Assembly (NCBI GenBank): GCA_913055625.1 | Contig: CAJXJW010000002.1 | Location: forward strand, 124,001 to 188,000 | Source of the DNA: an uncultured Pseudomonadota bacterium | Lineage (GTDB): Bacteria > Pseudomonadota > Gammaproteobacteria > Steroidobacterales > Woeseiaceae | DNA length: 64,000 nt | Direction: 5' to 3' | Shown here: positions 27,378 through 35,810 of the stretch, piece after piece | Numbering within the stretch: position 1 is the stretch's first letter | How the letters are laid out: each line of letters starts with the position of its first letter | Notes under the pieces: generated by a model | Database searches by the model: none | What the model saw: only the letters and a program-made list of their open reading frames with translations | Told to the model about the DNA's origin: nothing | Translations under genes and position numbers: made by a program

Positions 27378-28400
27378 ATGAATGCAGGACGAGCCCTTTG
27401 GTTTTCGGCGACGACGGTCGCATTTTTCTGCGGAATCGCCGCTTGCGCGGAATCCGGTACCGCGGATGGTGCAGCGATTCCGTCCCCAAGCGAAGCGCAT
27501 TTTGCGGCGGGTCGAGCAGCCGCGGAGCCGGACTTCCCCGGGCTCGTGACGCTGTGCGACGCGATGCCGCCTGCCGTGACCGAGGCGCGTGTGGTCGGCA
27601 ACGAAGGGAGACGCCCGGAACCGCCGCCGCTCGGTCCGGCGCGCGTCTTCGACAACTTGTTGTTCGTCGGAAATCGCGGGATCTCGGCCTGGGCCCTGGA
27701 TACGTCCGACGGCATCATCCTCATCGACGCGCTCGCGAGCGAGAAGCAGGCACGCGCCGGGATCGAGGACGGATTACGCGCGCTGGGGCTCGATCCCGAG
27801 GACATTCGTATTCTGGTCATCTCTCACGGGCACGGGGATCACTATGGCGGTGCCCCCTACCTGGTCGGCAAGTACAACCCCGAGGTCATCATGGGGCAGC
27901 CGGATTGGGATGCTTTGGCGGATCCGGATAATCGCATAAATGCGCCGGGCTGGTTCGACGTGCCGGAGCCGGATCGCACGATTGCAGATCGCGAGACGGT
28001 TACCCTGGGAGACACCACGATCGAACTGGTCGTGACGCCGAGCCACACGCCAGGCACGCTGGCGACGTTGTTTACCGTAACGGATGGCGACAACGCGCAC
28101 GAGGCCGTGCTTTGGGGGGGCACCGGGTTCAATTTCGGGGAACATCCCGGCCGACTCGAGACCTATGCGGCATCCGCGGAAGCGATGCGAATCGAGGTGC
28201 TCGATCGTGATATTGACGTATTGCTGTCAAATCATGCGAACCGCGATCTCGCGCACGAGAAAATTCCGCTCCTCGCTGGCCGCGGCGCAACCGACGCGCA
28301 TCCGTTCGTCATGTCGCCCGCACGAGTCGCTCGCGGATTCGAGGTATTTCGCGAGTGCGCGCTAGGGCATGCCGCACGCATCAAGGCGTCTGGTTCCTAG
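27378..28400 (+). CDS. Metallo-beta-lactamase fold hydrolase, subclass B3-like lipoprotein
   Basis: This 340-aa protein has a signal sequence ending in a lipobox (GIAAC, C23). The metallo-beta-lactamase zinc motif is H150-G-H152-G-D154-H155 in SHGHGDHYGG. A further ligand histidine follows in TPSHTPGTLATLF, and a late one in LLSNHANRD. The domain order and the N-terminal FDNLLFVGNRGISAW resemble subclass B3 enzymes. It could hydrolyse beta-lactams, but environmental B3-like proteins include lactonases and other esterases. The catabolic context and shared LysR-type motif point to a metabolic rather than resistance role. Activity cannot be read from sequence. Confidence 0.8.
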   Translation: MNAGRALWFSATTVAFFCGIAACAESGTADGAAIPSPSEAHFAAGRAAAEPDFPGLVTLCDAMPPAVTEARVVGNEGRRPEPPPLGPARVFDNLLFVGNRGISAWALDTSDGIILIDALASEKQARAGIEDGLRALGLDPEDIRILVISHGHGDHYGGAPYLVGKYNPEVIMGQPDWDALADPDNRINAPGWFDVPEPDRTIADRETVTLGDTTIELVVTPSHTPGTLATLFTVTDGDNAHEAVLWGGTGFNFGEHPGRLETYAASAEAMRIEVLDRDIDVLLSNHANRDLAHEKIPLLAGRGATDAHPFVMSPARVARGFEVFRECALGHAARIKASGS

Positions 28401-28476
28401 AGCCACGCCGCCACCTGCAAGGGCACGCCACTCGAACGGCGCGGCAGTTTGGCGTCGCGGACCGGCATGCGCACCT

Positions 28477-28491
28477 GCCGAATTATTCGCC
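28477..28491. promoter_or_regulatory. Weak Fur-box-like repeat upstream of a TonB receptor
   Basis: GCCGAATTATTCGCC carries the GAAT-N-ATTC core of the sites at 22494 and 50767, with 5 of 7 arm pairs complementary. It lies about 107 bp upstream of the TonB receptor ATG. The match is weaker, so it could be chance. Confidence 0.3.
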
Positions 28492-28598
28492 AAAATTGTA
28501 TAAATGCAGGTAACAGTGGAATCCTCTCGACCCCGTCTAACCTAAATGAGCAGGCCGAACCGCTTCGGCCGACATAGACAGCGCTTAAGGGGGGCATC

Positions 28599-31424
28599 AT
28601 GTCTGCAACGCTTTTCAGAAGCACGGCTTTGTATTGGTTCACGGTCGCCGGATTGTTCTCCGGTGCGCCGGCGGCACTCGCACAGCAGTCCACGTCGGAC
28701 AATGATGCCGAAGTCGCCGTGGAAGAAGTCGTCGTCACCGGCTCGCGCATCGCGCGCAAGGACTACGTGTCACCGAGTCCGTTGGCGACGACCGACATGG
28801 ATGACATCGTCTACTCTGGCCGACCCAGTGTCGACGACTACCTCAAGGACCTGCCGCAGTTCGCGCCAGGCACCGGTGACTACAGCAACGACAGCAACGG
28901 CGGCACCGCCGGTCGCGCGACGCTGAACCTCAGAAACCTCGGCGCAAAACGCAACCTCGTCATCATGGACGGCCGTCGCCTGATGTCGTCTGGCACGGAC
29001 GGGGCGATCGACATCAACACGATTCCGTCACTCGCCATCGGCAGCATCGAGGTCATCACGGGGGGCGCCTCGGCGACCTACGGTTCCGATGCCCTCTCCG
29101 GCGTCGTCAATTTCAAAACGCGCACGGACCTCGACGGATTCGAAATCGACGCGCAGGGTTCGGCGCTCGACGACGAAGGCGACGACAGCTACAAGATTGG
29201 GCTGGCGTACGGAACGCAGTACGCCGGTGGCAGAGGCAACTTGCTGTTGTCCGCCGAGTACATGGACCGTGGTGGCGTTCGCTTCCTCGAGCGCGACTTC
29301 TTCAACGTAAACCCGCAGCACAGTACGTTCATCGTGTACGGCCATAGCCGCAGCGGCCCGAGCATCTGGTCGGCAGACAACAACGGCGACGTATTTGACG
29401 CGGGCGACATCGACGATGCCACAACGGGGTTGTTCACGGACCCGATCGAGCTTCCGCTGATGATCGTCGATGACGACCTGCGAACGCACGGCCAGTACTA
29501 CAACTGGATCCAGGTGCCACTGGAGCAAACGACGCTGTTCGGCAAGACCGACTTCGAACTTGACAACGGCATTACCGCCTACGGCCAGCTGCTGTACGCG
29601 TCTTCGACGGCCTACAACGAAGGTGCCGCGCCAAACTCCGCGGGGATCTGGGGCGTGTCTATACCGGCCGACAACTACTACCTTCAGCAGATTCCGCAGC
29701 TCGCTGCCATCTTCCCGAACGGTATTGGCGACAATCAGCGGCGTTTCGCGCAGGCCGGGGGGCGTGTCTACAACACCGAGAACGACGTCATCCAGGTCAT
29801 CGCCGGCCTGAACGGACAGATCGGCGACCGCGACCTGAACTGGGACGTGTACGTCTCCTACGGGCAGACCGACACGACGGACCGGACGACGTCCGGATCG
29901 GTCAACTTCGCGGCCGTCCAGGAGATCGTCAATACGACGGACCCCGCGACCGGTGTGAGCCCCCTGTGTTCGGGCGGCTTCAACCCATTCGGCGGCACCA
30001 CGCCGTTGTCCCCCGACTGCCTCGCATATGTGTCGCGCACGCCGGTCAACGACACCACGCTCGAGCAGACCATCATCGAGGGCACGCTCGAGGGCAAGCT
30101 CGCAGACATGCCGGCTGGCGAGGCCCGGTTTGCATTGACGGCGGGCTACCGGGAAAACACCTACAAGTTCGACCCGGATCCGGATATCGCCGCCGGTGAG
30201 CTGGCGAACCTCGCAAGTTCGGCGCCGACCCGGGGTGATATCGACGTTGCGGAAATCGCGGCAGAGGTACTGCTCCCGCTGATCAACGAGTCCACCAACC
30301 TGTCGCTCGGGTACCGCTTCTCCGATTACGACCCGTCTGGCACGACCAACACGTACAAGATCGAAGTCGACTCGCAGATCAACGAAAACTTCATGCTGCG
30401 AGGCGGATTCCAGCACGCGGTCCGCGCGCCGAACGTCGAGGAATTCTTCCGTGCCAGCCTGCTGCGGGTCGAGGCCTTTCTGGATCCGTGCAGCTCGCGC
30501 TTCAGCGGTCACGTCAACGAAGCCGAGGAAGAAGCGCTGTGCGCGGAACAGGGTGCAGACCCGGGCTACACGCAGGGCGGATCGTCGGCCCCGACGATCA
30601 CGAACGGCAACCCGGACCTGGAGCCCGAGGAGGCTGACACGTTTACGGTCGGTTTCGTGTCGAACTTCGATCTCGGCAACGTTGGCGTGCAGCTGACCGT
30701 CGATTACTACGACATCGAGATCGACGAGGCCATCGAGGTACTTTCGGCCCAGCAGATCATGACGAAGTGCTTCAACCTCGACGGTACGTCGAACCCGACC
30801 TACGACAACAACTACCTGCCGTGCCAGCAGATCAGCCGCCCGATCGTCCCACCCGAGACGACGGCGTTCGACCTGGACCCCGTTAACCAGCCGATCCTGA
30901 ACCTGGGCGGCATCAAGACCTCCGGCATCGACGTTTCGGCAACGTTCGACCTGCCAGTCGACGCGCTGGCCTGGGGCGGCGGTGGTGGTGGCATCAGCTT
31001 CACTGCCCTGGCCAACTTCCTCGATAACTACGAGATTCAGGCCTTCGTCGATGAGCAGTTCGCCGACTTCACCGGCACGGTCAGCCCCACGCTGGCCTAC
31101 CCGGAGCTGAAGATGTTCAACACGCTCGCCGTTGAGACGGGTCCCGTGACGGTTTCGCTGATGTGGCGCCACATCTCGGACATGGATGACGTATCCGGCG
31201 CGCCGGACATCGCCGGCGCGGATTCGTACGACTACTTCGACCTGAATGGGCGTGTGCTCATTGGGGATCAGTTCGAGGTCTACGGCGGCGTCTACAACCT
31301 ATCCGACGAGGAGCCGCCGCAAATCGGTGGCGAACCGGTTGGCAATACCTGGTCCGATACCAACCAGGGGTACTATGACGCCATCGGACGCTCGTACTAC
31401 CTGGGGTTGAGAGCCAGGTTCTGA
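28599..31424 (+). CDS. Large TonB-dependent receptor, candidate for aromatic-compound uptake
   Basis: This 941-aa protein has a signal peptide, a TonB box VEEVVVTGSRIAR at about residues 41-53 and a plug (about 60-165) with RATLNLRNLGAKRNLVIMDG and GGASATYGSDALSGVVNF. The long barrel ends in a terminal aromatic (YLGLRARF). The VEEVVVTGSR box and long barrel put it in the Caulobacter/Xanthomonas-type group, which includes receptors for carbohydrates and aromatics. It lies immediately upstream of the DUF3237 and hydroxycinnamate genes. Sphingobium SYK-6 uses a TonB receptor (DdvT) to import a lignin-derived biaryl, so a plant phenolic ligand is plausible. That is inference from context. Confidence 0.92.
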   Translation: MSATLFRSTALYWFTVAGLFSGAPAALAQQSTSDNDAEVAVEEVVVTGSRIARKDYVSPSPLATTDMDDIVYSGRPSVDDYLKDLPQFAPGTGDYSNDSNGGTAGRATLNLRNLGAKRNLVIMDGRRLMSSGTDGAIDINTIPSLAIGSIEVITGGASATYGSDALSGVVNFKTRTDLDGFEIDAQGSALDDEGDDSYKIGLAYGTQYAGGRGNLLLSAEYMDRGGVRFLERDFFNVNPQHSTFIVYGHSRSGPSIWSADNNGDVFDAGDIDDATTGLFTDPIELPLMIVDDDLRTHGQYYNWIQVPLEQTTLFGKTDFELDNGITAYGQLLYASSTAYNEGAAPNSAGIWGVSIPADNYYLQQIPQLAAIFPNGIGDNQRRFAQAGGRVYNTENDVIQVIAGLNGQIGDRDLNWDVYVSYGQTDTTDRTTSGSVNFAAVQEIVNTTDPATGVSPLCSGGFNPFGGTTPLSPDCLAYVSRTPVNDTTLEQTIIEGTLEGKLADMPAGEARFALTAGYRENTYKFDPDPDIAAGELANLASSAPTRGDIDVAEIAAEVLLPLINESTNLSLGYRFSDYDPSGTTNTYKIEVDSQINENFMLRGGFQHAVRAPNVEEFFRASLLRVEAFLDPCSSRFSGHVNEAEEEALCAEQGADPGYTQGGSSAPTITNGNPDLEPEEADTFTVGFVSNFDLGNVGVQLTVDYYDIEIDEAIEVLSAQQIMTKCFNLDGTSNPTYDNNYLPCQQISRPIVPPETTAFDLDPVNQPILNLGGIKTSGIDVSATFDLPVDALAWGGGGGGISFTALANFLDNYEIQAFVDEQFADFTGTVSPTLAYPELKMFNTLAVETGPVTVSLMWRHISDMDDVSGAPDIAGADSYDYFDLNGRVLIGDQFEVYGGVYNLSDEEPPQIGGEPVGNTWSDTNQGYYDAIGRSYYLGLRARF

Positions 31425-31440
31425 CTCCAAGCTCGCCCTG

Positions 31441-31471
31441 GCCGCATTGCCGGTGTTTCCGGCAATGCGGC
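31441..31471 (+). terminator. Strong hairpin after the TonB receptor gene
   Basis: GCCGCATTGCCGG and CCGGCAATGCGGC form a perfect 13-bp stem with loop TGTTT, 16 bp after the stop codon. The following bases (TTCGTTCTCC) are only partly T-rich. It should end or attenuate transcription before the DUF3237 gene. Confidence 0.75.
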
Positions 31472-31499
31472 TTCGTTCTCCACCACGGGTCGACCCGGA

Positions 31500-32024
31500 A
31501 TGACGCTCAGATCAGCGATCGTATCTATTGCCGCAGCGCTTCTTCTGGCCGGTTTGGCCGATGCGGAGGCCGATTCGGTCTTCGACACGCATCCGTCGGA
31601 GGCACCGTTTGTCGACCGGGTGCCGGTGCTGCAGCTCTACGTTACGCTGTCGGACAAGGTGGAAGTTGGGCAAAGCGATGACGGCGAGCGCTACATTGTG
31701 CCGATCACCGGTGGCCACTTCACCGGCAAGGACATCGCCGGGGAAGTGATGCCCGGTGGCGCCGACTGGCAGGTCGTCCGCGCAGACGGCGTCAAGACGA
31801 TCACCGCGTTGTACTCGATCCGAACTGACGACGGGCAGGTGATCGTCGTCGACAACCGCGGCATCACGTGGGCCATCGTCGACGAGAGTTACAAGTTGAC
31901 GATACCGAAGTTTCACGCGCCGGAAGGGAAGTACGATTGGCTGAACAAGCGCCTGTTCGTCGGGACGATTACCTCGATTGCGTCGCCACGCGCCGTGATC
32001 ATCCGGGTTTACGAATTGAGGTGA
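31500..32024 (+). CDS. Exported DUF3237 protein
   Basis: This 174-aa protein has a signal peptide (TLRSAIVSIAAALLLAGLAD) followed by one DUF3237 domain. Recognisable features are PVLQLYVTLSD at the first strand, IVPITGGHFTG, MPGGADWQ and YSIRTDDGQVIVVDNRG. The family is a small beta-barrel of undetermined activity, found repeatedly in aromatic-degradation clusters. Its stop is 7 bp before the aldehyde dehydrogenase ATG, so it is the first gene of the hydroxycinnamate operon. A binding or lactonase-like role on phenolic substrates is possible but unproven. Confidence 0.82.
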   Translation: MTLRSAIVSIAAALLLAGLADAEADSVFDTHPSEAPFVDRVPVLQLYVTLSDKVEVGQSDDGERYIVPITGGHFTGKDIAGEVMPGGADWQVVRADGVKTITALYSIRTDDGQVIVVDNRGITWAIVDESYKLTIPKFHAPEGKYDWLNKRLFVGTITSIASPRAVIIRVYELR

Positions 32025-32031
32025 CCTGAAT

Positions 32032-33429
32032 ATGGAATTCGAACGAAAGAACCCCCTGACCGGAGAAGTCGCGAGCCGCTCGACGGCGATGCAGGTGGCG
32101 GACGTCACGACGATCGCCGAGACAGCCCAGAGTGGCTTCGCCGAATGGTCGCGCCTCGGCCCGAATGCGCGGCGCGCGGTACTGATGGCCGCCGCGTCGG
32201 CGCTCGAGGCGAAGCGCGATGACTTTGTCGATGCGATGATGACCGAGATCGGCGCGACCCAGGGCTGGGCAATGTTCAACCTGATGCTCGCCGCGTCGAT
32301 GCTGCGCGAGGCGGCGTCCATCACGACGCAGATTGGCGGCGAGGTGATCCCCTCCGACAAGCCCGGCTGCCTCGCGATGGCGATACGCGAACCTGTCGGC
32401 GTCGTGCTGGGCATTGCGCCGTGGAACGCGCCCATCATTCTCGGGGTTCGGGCCATCGCAACCGCGCTCGCCTGTGGCAATGCGGTCATTCTCAAGGCCT
32501 CGGAGGTCTGCCCGCGGACGCACGCGCTGATCATCGAGGCGATGTCCGAGGCAGGCTTCCCGGACGGCGTCGTGAATGCCGTCACGAACGCGCCGGAGGA
32601 TGCCGGCGACATCGTTGGCGCGCTGATCGATCACCCGGCGGTTCGCCGCATCAACTTCACCGGCTCGACTGAGGTCGGGCGGATCATCGCCCGCCGCGCG
32701 GCCGAGAACCTGAAGCCCTGCCTGCTGGAACTCGGCGGCAAGGCGCCGATGCTGATCCTCGAGGACGCGGACGTCGACGAGGCCGTGAAAGCCGCGGCAT
32801 TCGGCGCCTTCATGAACCAGGGGCAGATCTGCATGTCCACCGAGCGCATCATCGCGGTCGGCCCGGTCGCGGACGAATTCGTGCAGAAGTTCACCGAGAA
32901 AGTCCGGACGATGCCGGCCGGCGATCCGCGCGAGGGCAAGACGCCGCTCGGCGCCGTCGTCGACAGCCACACCGTCGACAAGGTGAATGCACTGATCGAT
33001 GATGCGGTGGACAAGGGCGCCCGCGTCGTCGTCGGCGGCAAGGGCGAGTCGGTCCTGATGCCGGCCACGGTCATCGACGGCGTCACCGACGGCATGCGAA
33101 TCTACCGCGACGAGAGCTTCGGGCCGGTGGTCGCCGTGATCCGGGCGGCGGACGAGGCCGATGCGATCCGGATCGCGAACGACAGTGAATACGGGCTGAG
33201 CGCCGCGGTGTTCACGCGCGACACGGCGCGGGGCCTCAAAGTGGCGCGGCAAGTCCGGTCCGGCATGTGCCACGTCAACGGACCGACCGTGCACGACGAG
33301 GCGCAGATGCCATTCGGCGGCGTCGGCGCATCCGGCTATGGCCGCTTCGGCGGCAAGGCCGGCATCGAGGAATTCACGGAGCTTCGCTGGATCACAGTGG
33401 AGACCGAGCCCGGCCACTACCCGATCTAG
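32032..33429 (+). CDS. vdh: Vanillin/4-hydroxybenzaldehyde dehydrogenase
   Basis: This 465-aa NAD(P)-dependent aldehyde dehydrogenase has GIAPWNAP in the cofactor and oxyanion region, FTGSTEVG at the nucleotide fold, general base E233 in LELGGKAP and catalytic C267 in NQGQICMSTER. The C-terminal MPFGGVGASGYGRFGG is usual for the family. Sequence style places it with salicylaldehyde/vanillin dehydrogenases. The next two genes make the aldehyde, so it should oxidise 4-hydroxybenzaldehyde (from p-coumarate) or vanillin (from ferulate) to the benzoate in the cytoplasm. It is encoded 7 bp after the DUF3237 gene. Confidence 0.88.
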   Translation: MEFERKNPLTGEVASRSTAMQVADVTTIAETAQSGFAEWSRLGPNARRAVLMAAASALEAKRDDFVDAMMTEIGATQGWAMFNLMLAASMLREAASITTQIGGEVIPSDKPGCLAMAIREPVGVVLGIAPWNAPIILGVRAIATALACGNAVILKASEVCPRTHALIIEAMSEAGFPDGVVNAVTNAPEDAGDIVGALIDHPAVRRINFTGSTEVGRIIARRAAENLKPCLLELGGKAPMLILEDADVDEAVKAAAFGAFMNQGQICMSTERIIAVGPVADEFVQKFTEKVRTMPAGDPREGKTPLGAVVDSHTVDKVNALIDDAVDKGARVVVGGKGESVLMPATVIDGVTDGMRIYRDESFGPVVAVIRAADEADAIRIANDSEYGLSAAVFTRDTARGLKVARQVRSGMCHVNGPTVHDEAQMPFGGVGASGYGRFGGKAGIEEFTELRWITVETEPGHYPI

Positions 33430-33473
33430 CGGCACTGCGGCGCTGTTGCCGCGAACGCGACAGGACCTGATAC

Positions 33474-34313
33474 ATGAGCAAAGAACGAGCGGAAAAGGAC
33501 ACGGTGGCCTACAAGGTCGAGGGAGGCATCGCCTGGGTGCGCTTCAACCGGCCCGAGAAGCGCAATTGCATGAGCCCGAAACTGAATCGCCAGATGATGC
33601 GGGTTCTCGACGAGCTGGAGTTCGATGATGCGGCCGGCGTCCTCGTGCTCACCGGCGAAGGCGACGCTTGGTCGGCCGGCATGGACCTGAAGGAATACTT
33701 CCGGGAAACGGAAGCGAAGGGCATGGGTGCGATTCGCCAGTCGCAGCGTGAGGCCTACGGATGGTGGCGCCGGTTGCGCTGGTACCAGAAGCCGACCATT
33801 GCAATGGTCAACGGCTGGTGTTTCGGCGGTGGCTACGGGCCGCTGTATGCCTGCGACATCGCGGTTGCAGCAGAAGAGGCGACGTTCGGGCTGAGTGAAA
33901 TCAATTGGGGCATCCTGCCCGGCGGCGGCGCCACGAAAGTGGCGTCCGACCTGATGCCGATGCGCAAGGCGATGTACCACGCGATGCTCGGTGAGAACAT
34001 CGACGGCCGCACCGCCGAAGCATGGGGGCTGGTGACCGAGGCCGTACCGCTGTCCGGGCTGCGAAACCGCGTTGCCGAGATCGCCGCCAGGCTGCTCGAA
34101 AAGAACCCGGTTGCGCTGAAAGCCACCAAGGATGCCGTGCGCCGCGTGATGGACATGACCTACGACAATGCAGAGGACTTCCTCGTGCGGGCGCAAGAGG
34201 CTGCCAACAGTTTCGACAACGAGGGCCGCAAGGAAGGTATTCGCCAGTTCATCGACGACAAGTCCTACAAGCCCGGCCTGGCTGCGTACGACAAGACGAA
34301 GCAGAAGAAGTAA
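33474..34313 (+). CDS. ech: p-Hydroxycinnamoyl-CoA hydratase/lyase (HCHL)
   Basis: This 279-aa crotonase-fold enzyme hydrates feruloyl/coumaroyl-CoA and splits it to the benzaldehyde plus acetyl-CoA. It shows oxyanion segments SAGMDLKEYF (Tyr75 equivalent) and NGWCFGGGYGPLYACD, and the catalytic glutamate E142 in FGLSEINWGILPGGG. The C-terminal IDDKSYKPGLAAY is diagnostic of HCHL. From memory of the Pseudomonas enzyme, Ser123 is replaced by Gly here (YGPL) and the Tyr239 region reads EDFLVRA, so substrate orientation may differ. It sits between the aldehyde dehydrogenase and CoA-ligase genes in one operon. Confidence 0.88.
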   Translation: MSKERAEKDTVAYKVEGGIAWVRFNRPEKRNCMSPKLNRQMMRVLDELEFDDAAGVLVLTGEGDAWSAGMDLKEYFRETEAKGMGAIRQSQREAYGWWRRLRWYQKPTIAMVNGWCFGGGYGPLYACDIAVAAEEATFGLSEINWGILPGGGATKVASDLMPMRKAMYHAMLGENIDGRTAEAWGLVTEAVPLSGLRNRVAEIAARLLEKNPVALKATKDAVRRVMDMTYDNAEDFLVRAQEAANSFDNEGRKEGIRQFIDDKSYKPGLAAYDKTKQKK

Positions 34314-34322
34314 TCGCGCCGA

Positions 34323-35810
34323 ATGGATTCCGTTTCGATGCAGGCGCGCTTACGGCCGGACAAGGCCGCGATCGCCGACCTGGCATCCGGCCGCACCTGG
34401 ACCTACGCGCAGCTCGACGAGTACGTCGCGCGCAGTGCAGCTTTCCTCGCCGACCGTGGTACGCGTATCGGCGACCGCGTCGCCTGCCTGTCCCGGAACC
34501 GTGCCGAAATCGTGGTGCTGCATCTCGCCTGCGCGCGGCTCGGCGCGATCTTCGTGCCGCTGAACTGGCGGCTGTCCCCTGCCGAATTGAAGTACCTGCT
34601 CGACGATGCAGAACCGCGGTTGCTCTTCGGTGACGAAGGCGCCGCGGAGGCTGGCTTCGACGGCGAACCGATCGATGGCCTCGCGGAGACGGTGGCCGGG
34701 TTGCCTGTGGATATGGCATGCGCGGCTGATCCCGACCGGCCTTCGTTGATCCTGTACACGTCCGGGACCACCGGACGGCCGAAGGGCGCCGTGCTCAGCG
34801 AGCGAAATCTCACCGAGACCGCGATCAACTTCACGATACTCGGCAGTGTCGGCGTCGGCAGCACGTTTCTTTGCGATGCGCCGATGTTCCACGTCATCGG
34901 CCTCGTCACGAACATTCGCCCGCCGCTGCTCAACGGCGGCACGGTACTGGTGTCGGACGGGTTCGTTCCCGAACGGACCCTGCACCGGCTGATGGATGCC
35001 GAACTCGGCGTCACCCATTACTTCTGCGTGCCGCAGATGGCACAGGCCCTGCGGATGGAGGCGACGTTCGACGCATCGCGACTGCGCCACCTGACGGCGA
35101 TATTCACGGGCGGGGCGCCGCATCCGGAGGCACGGATTCGAGAGTGGCTCGAAGACGACATACCGATCGTGGACGGGTTCGGCATGAGCGAGGCGGGTAC
35201 CGTGTTCGGGATGCCTGTCGACCGAAGCATCATCGACCGTAAAGCGGGGAGCGTCGGGGTGCCGACGTTTCGTGTCGAGGCCCGGATCGCAAATGACGCC
35301 CGTATCGAGACCGCGGCAGACGTCGCCGGCGAGCTGCAGCTACGCGGGGAAAACCTGTTCCGTGGCTACTGGGGGCGCGACGAGGACTATCGCGCTGCAA
35401 TGACCGACGACGGCTGGTTTCGCACCGGCGACATCGCGATCCGGGATGAGGACGGGTACTATCGGTTGGTCGATCGCAAGAAAGACATGTTCATCTCCGG
35501 CGGCGAGAACGTGTATCCCGCCGAGATCGAAGCCGTCGTTTGCCGGCTTCCGGAGGTGGCTGAATGTGCCGTCGTGGGTGTGCCTGACGAGCGCTGGGGG
35601 GAGGTTGGATACCTGTTTGTCGTCTCGAAGCCGGATGCAGGCATCGACTCGGACGCAATCCTTGATTTTCTCGACTCCCGGATCGCGCGCTACAAGCGAC
35701 CGAAGTACGTCGGCTTTGTCGACGCCCTTCCGCGTAACGCGGCGGGCAAGGTATTGAAGCCGGACCTGCGGAGTTTTGCCGCCAGGAATCTCGATACGGA
35801 GCAAGAATGA
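34323..35810 (+). CDS. fcs: Hydroxycinnamate (feruloyl/p-coumaroyl)-CoA ligase
   Basis: This 495-aa ANL-superfamily adenylating enzyme has the P-loop-like LILYTSGTTGRPKGAVL (about 142-158), a DGFGMSEAG core, GWFRTGDIAIRDEDGYY, and the C-terminal catalytic lysine in LPRNAAGKVLKP. It would activate p-coumarate, ferulate or caffeate with ATP and CoA. It begins 9 bp after the hydratase/lyase gene and its stop overlaps the MFS gene by ATGA. Substrate range cannot be fixed from sequence, but the operon (CoA ligase, HCHL, aldehyde dehydrogenase) strongly supports hydroxycinnamates. Confidence 0.88.
   Translation: MDSVSMQARLRPDKAAIADLASGRTWTYAQLDEYVARSAAFLADRGTRIGDRVACLSRNRAEIVVLHLACARLGAIFVPLNWRLSPAELKYLLDDAEPRLLFGDEGAAEAGFDGEPIDGLAETVAGLPVDMACAADPDRPSLILYTSGTTGRPKGAVLSERNLTETAINFTILGSVGVGSTFLCDAPMFHVIGLVTNIRPPLLNGGTVLVSDGFVPERTLHRLMDAELGVTHYFCVPQMAQALRMEATFDASRLRHLTAIFTGGAPHPEARIREWLEDDIPIVDGFGMSEAGTVFGMPVDRSIIDRKAGSVGVPTFRVEARIANDARIETAADVAGELQLRGENLFRGYWGRDEDYRAAMTDDGWFRTGDIAIRDEDGYYRLVDRKKDMFISGGENVYPAEIEAVVCRLPEVAECAVVGVPDERWGEVGYLFVVSKPDAGIDSDAILDFLDSRIARYKRPKYVGFVDALPRNAAGKVLKPDLRSFAARNLDTEQE

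Noticed and set aside
29028..31172. 714-codon minus-strand frame antisense to the large TonB receptor
   Set aside because: No motifs and Arg/Val-rich shadow composition. The plus frame is a complete receptor.
31441..31471. CRISPR or REP repeat
   Set aside because: Single perfect hairpin right after a stop codon, with no other copies seen. A terminator explains it.
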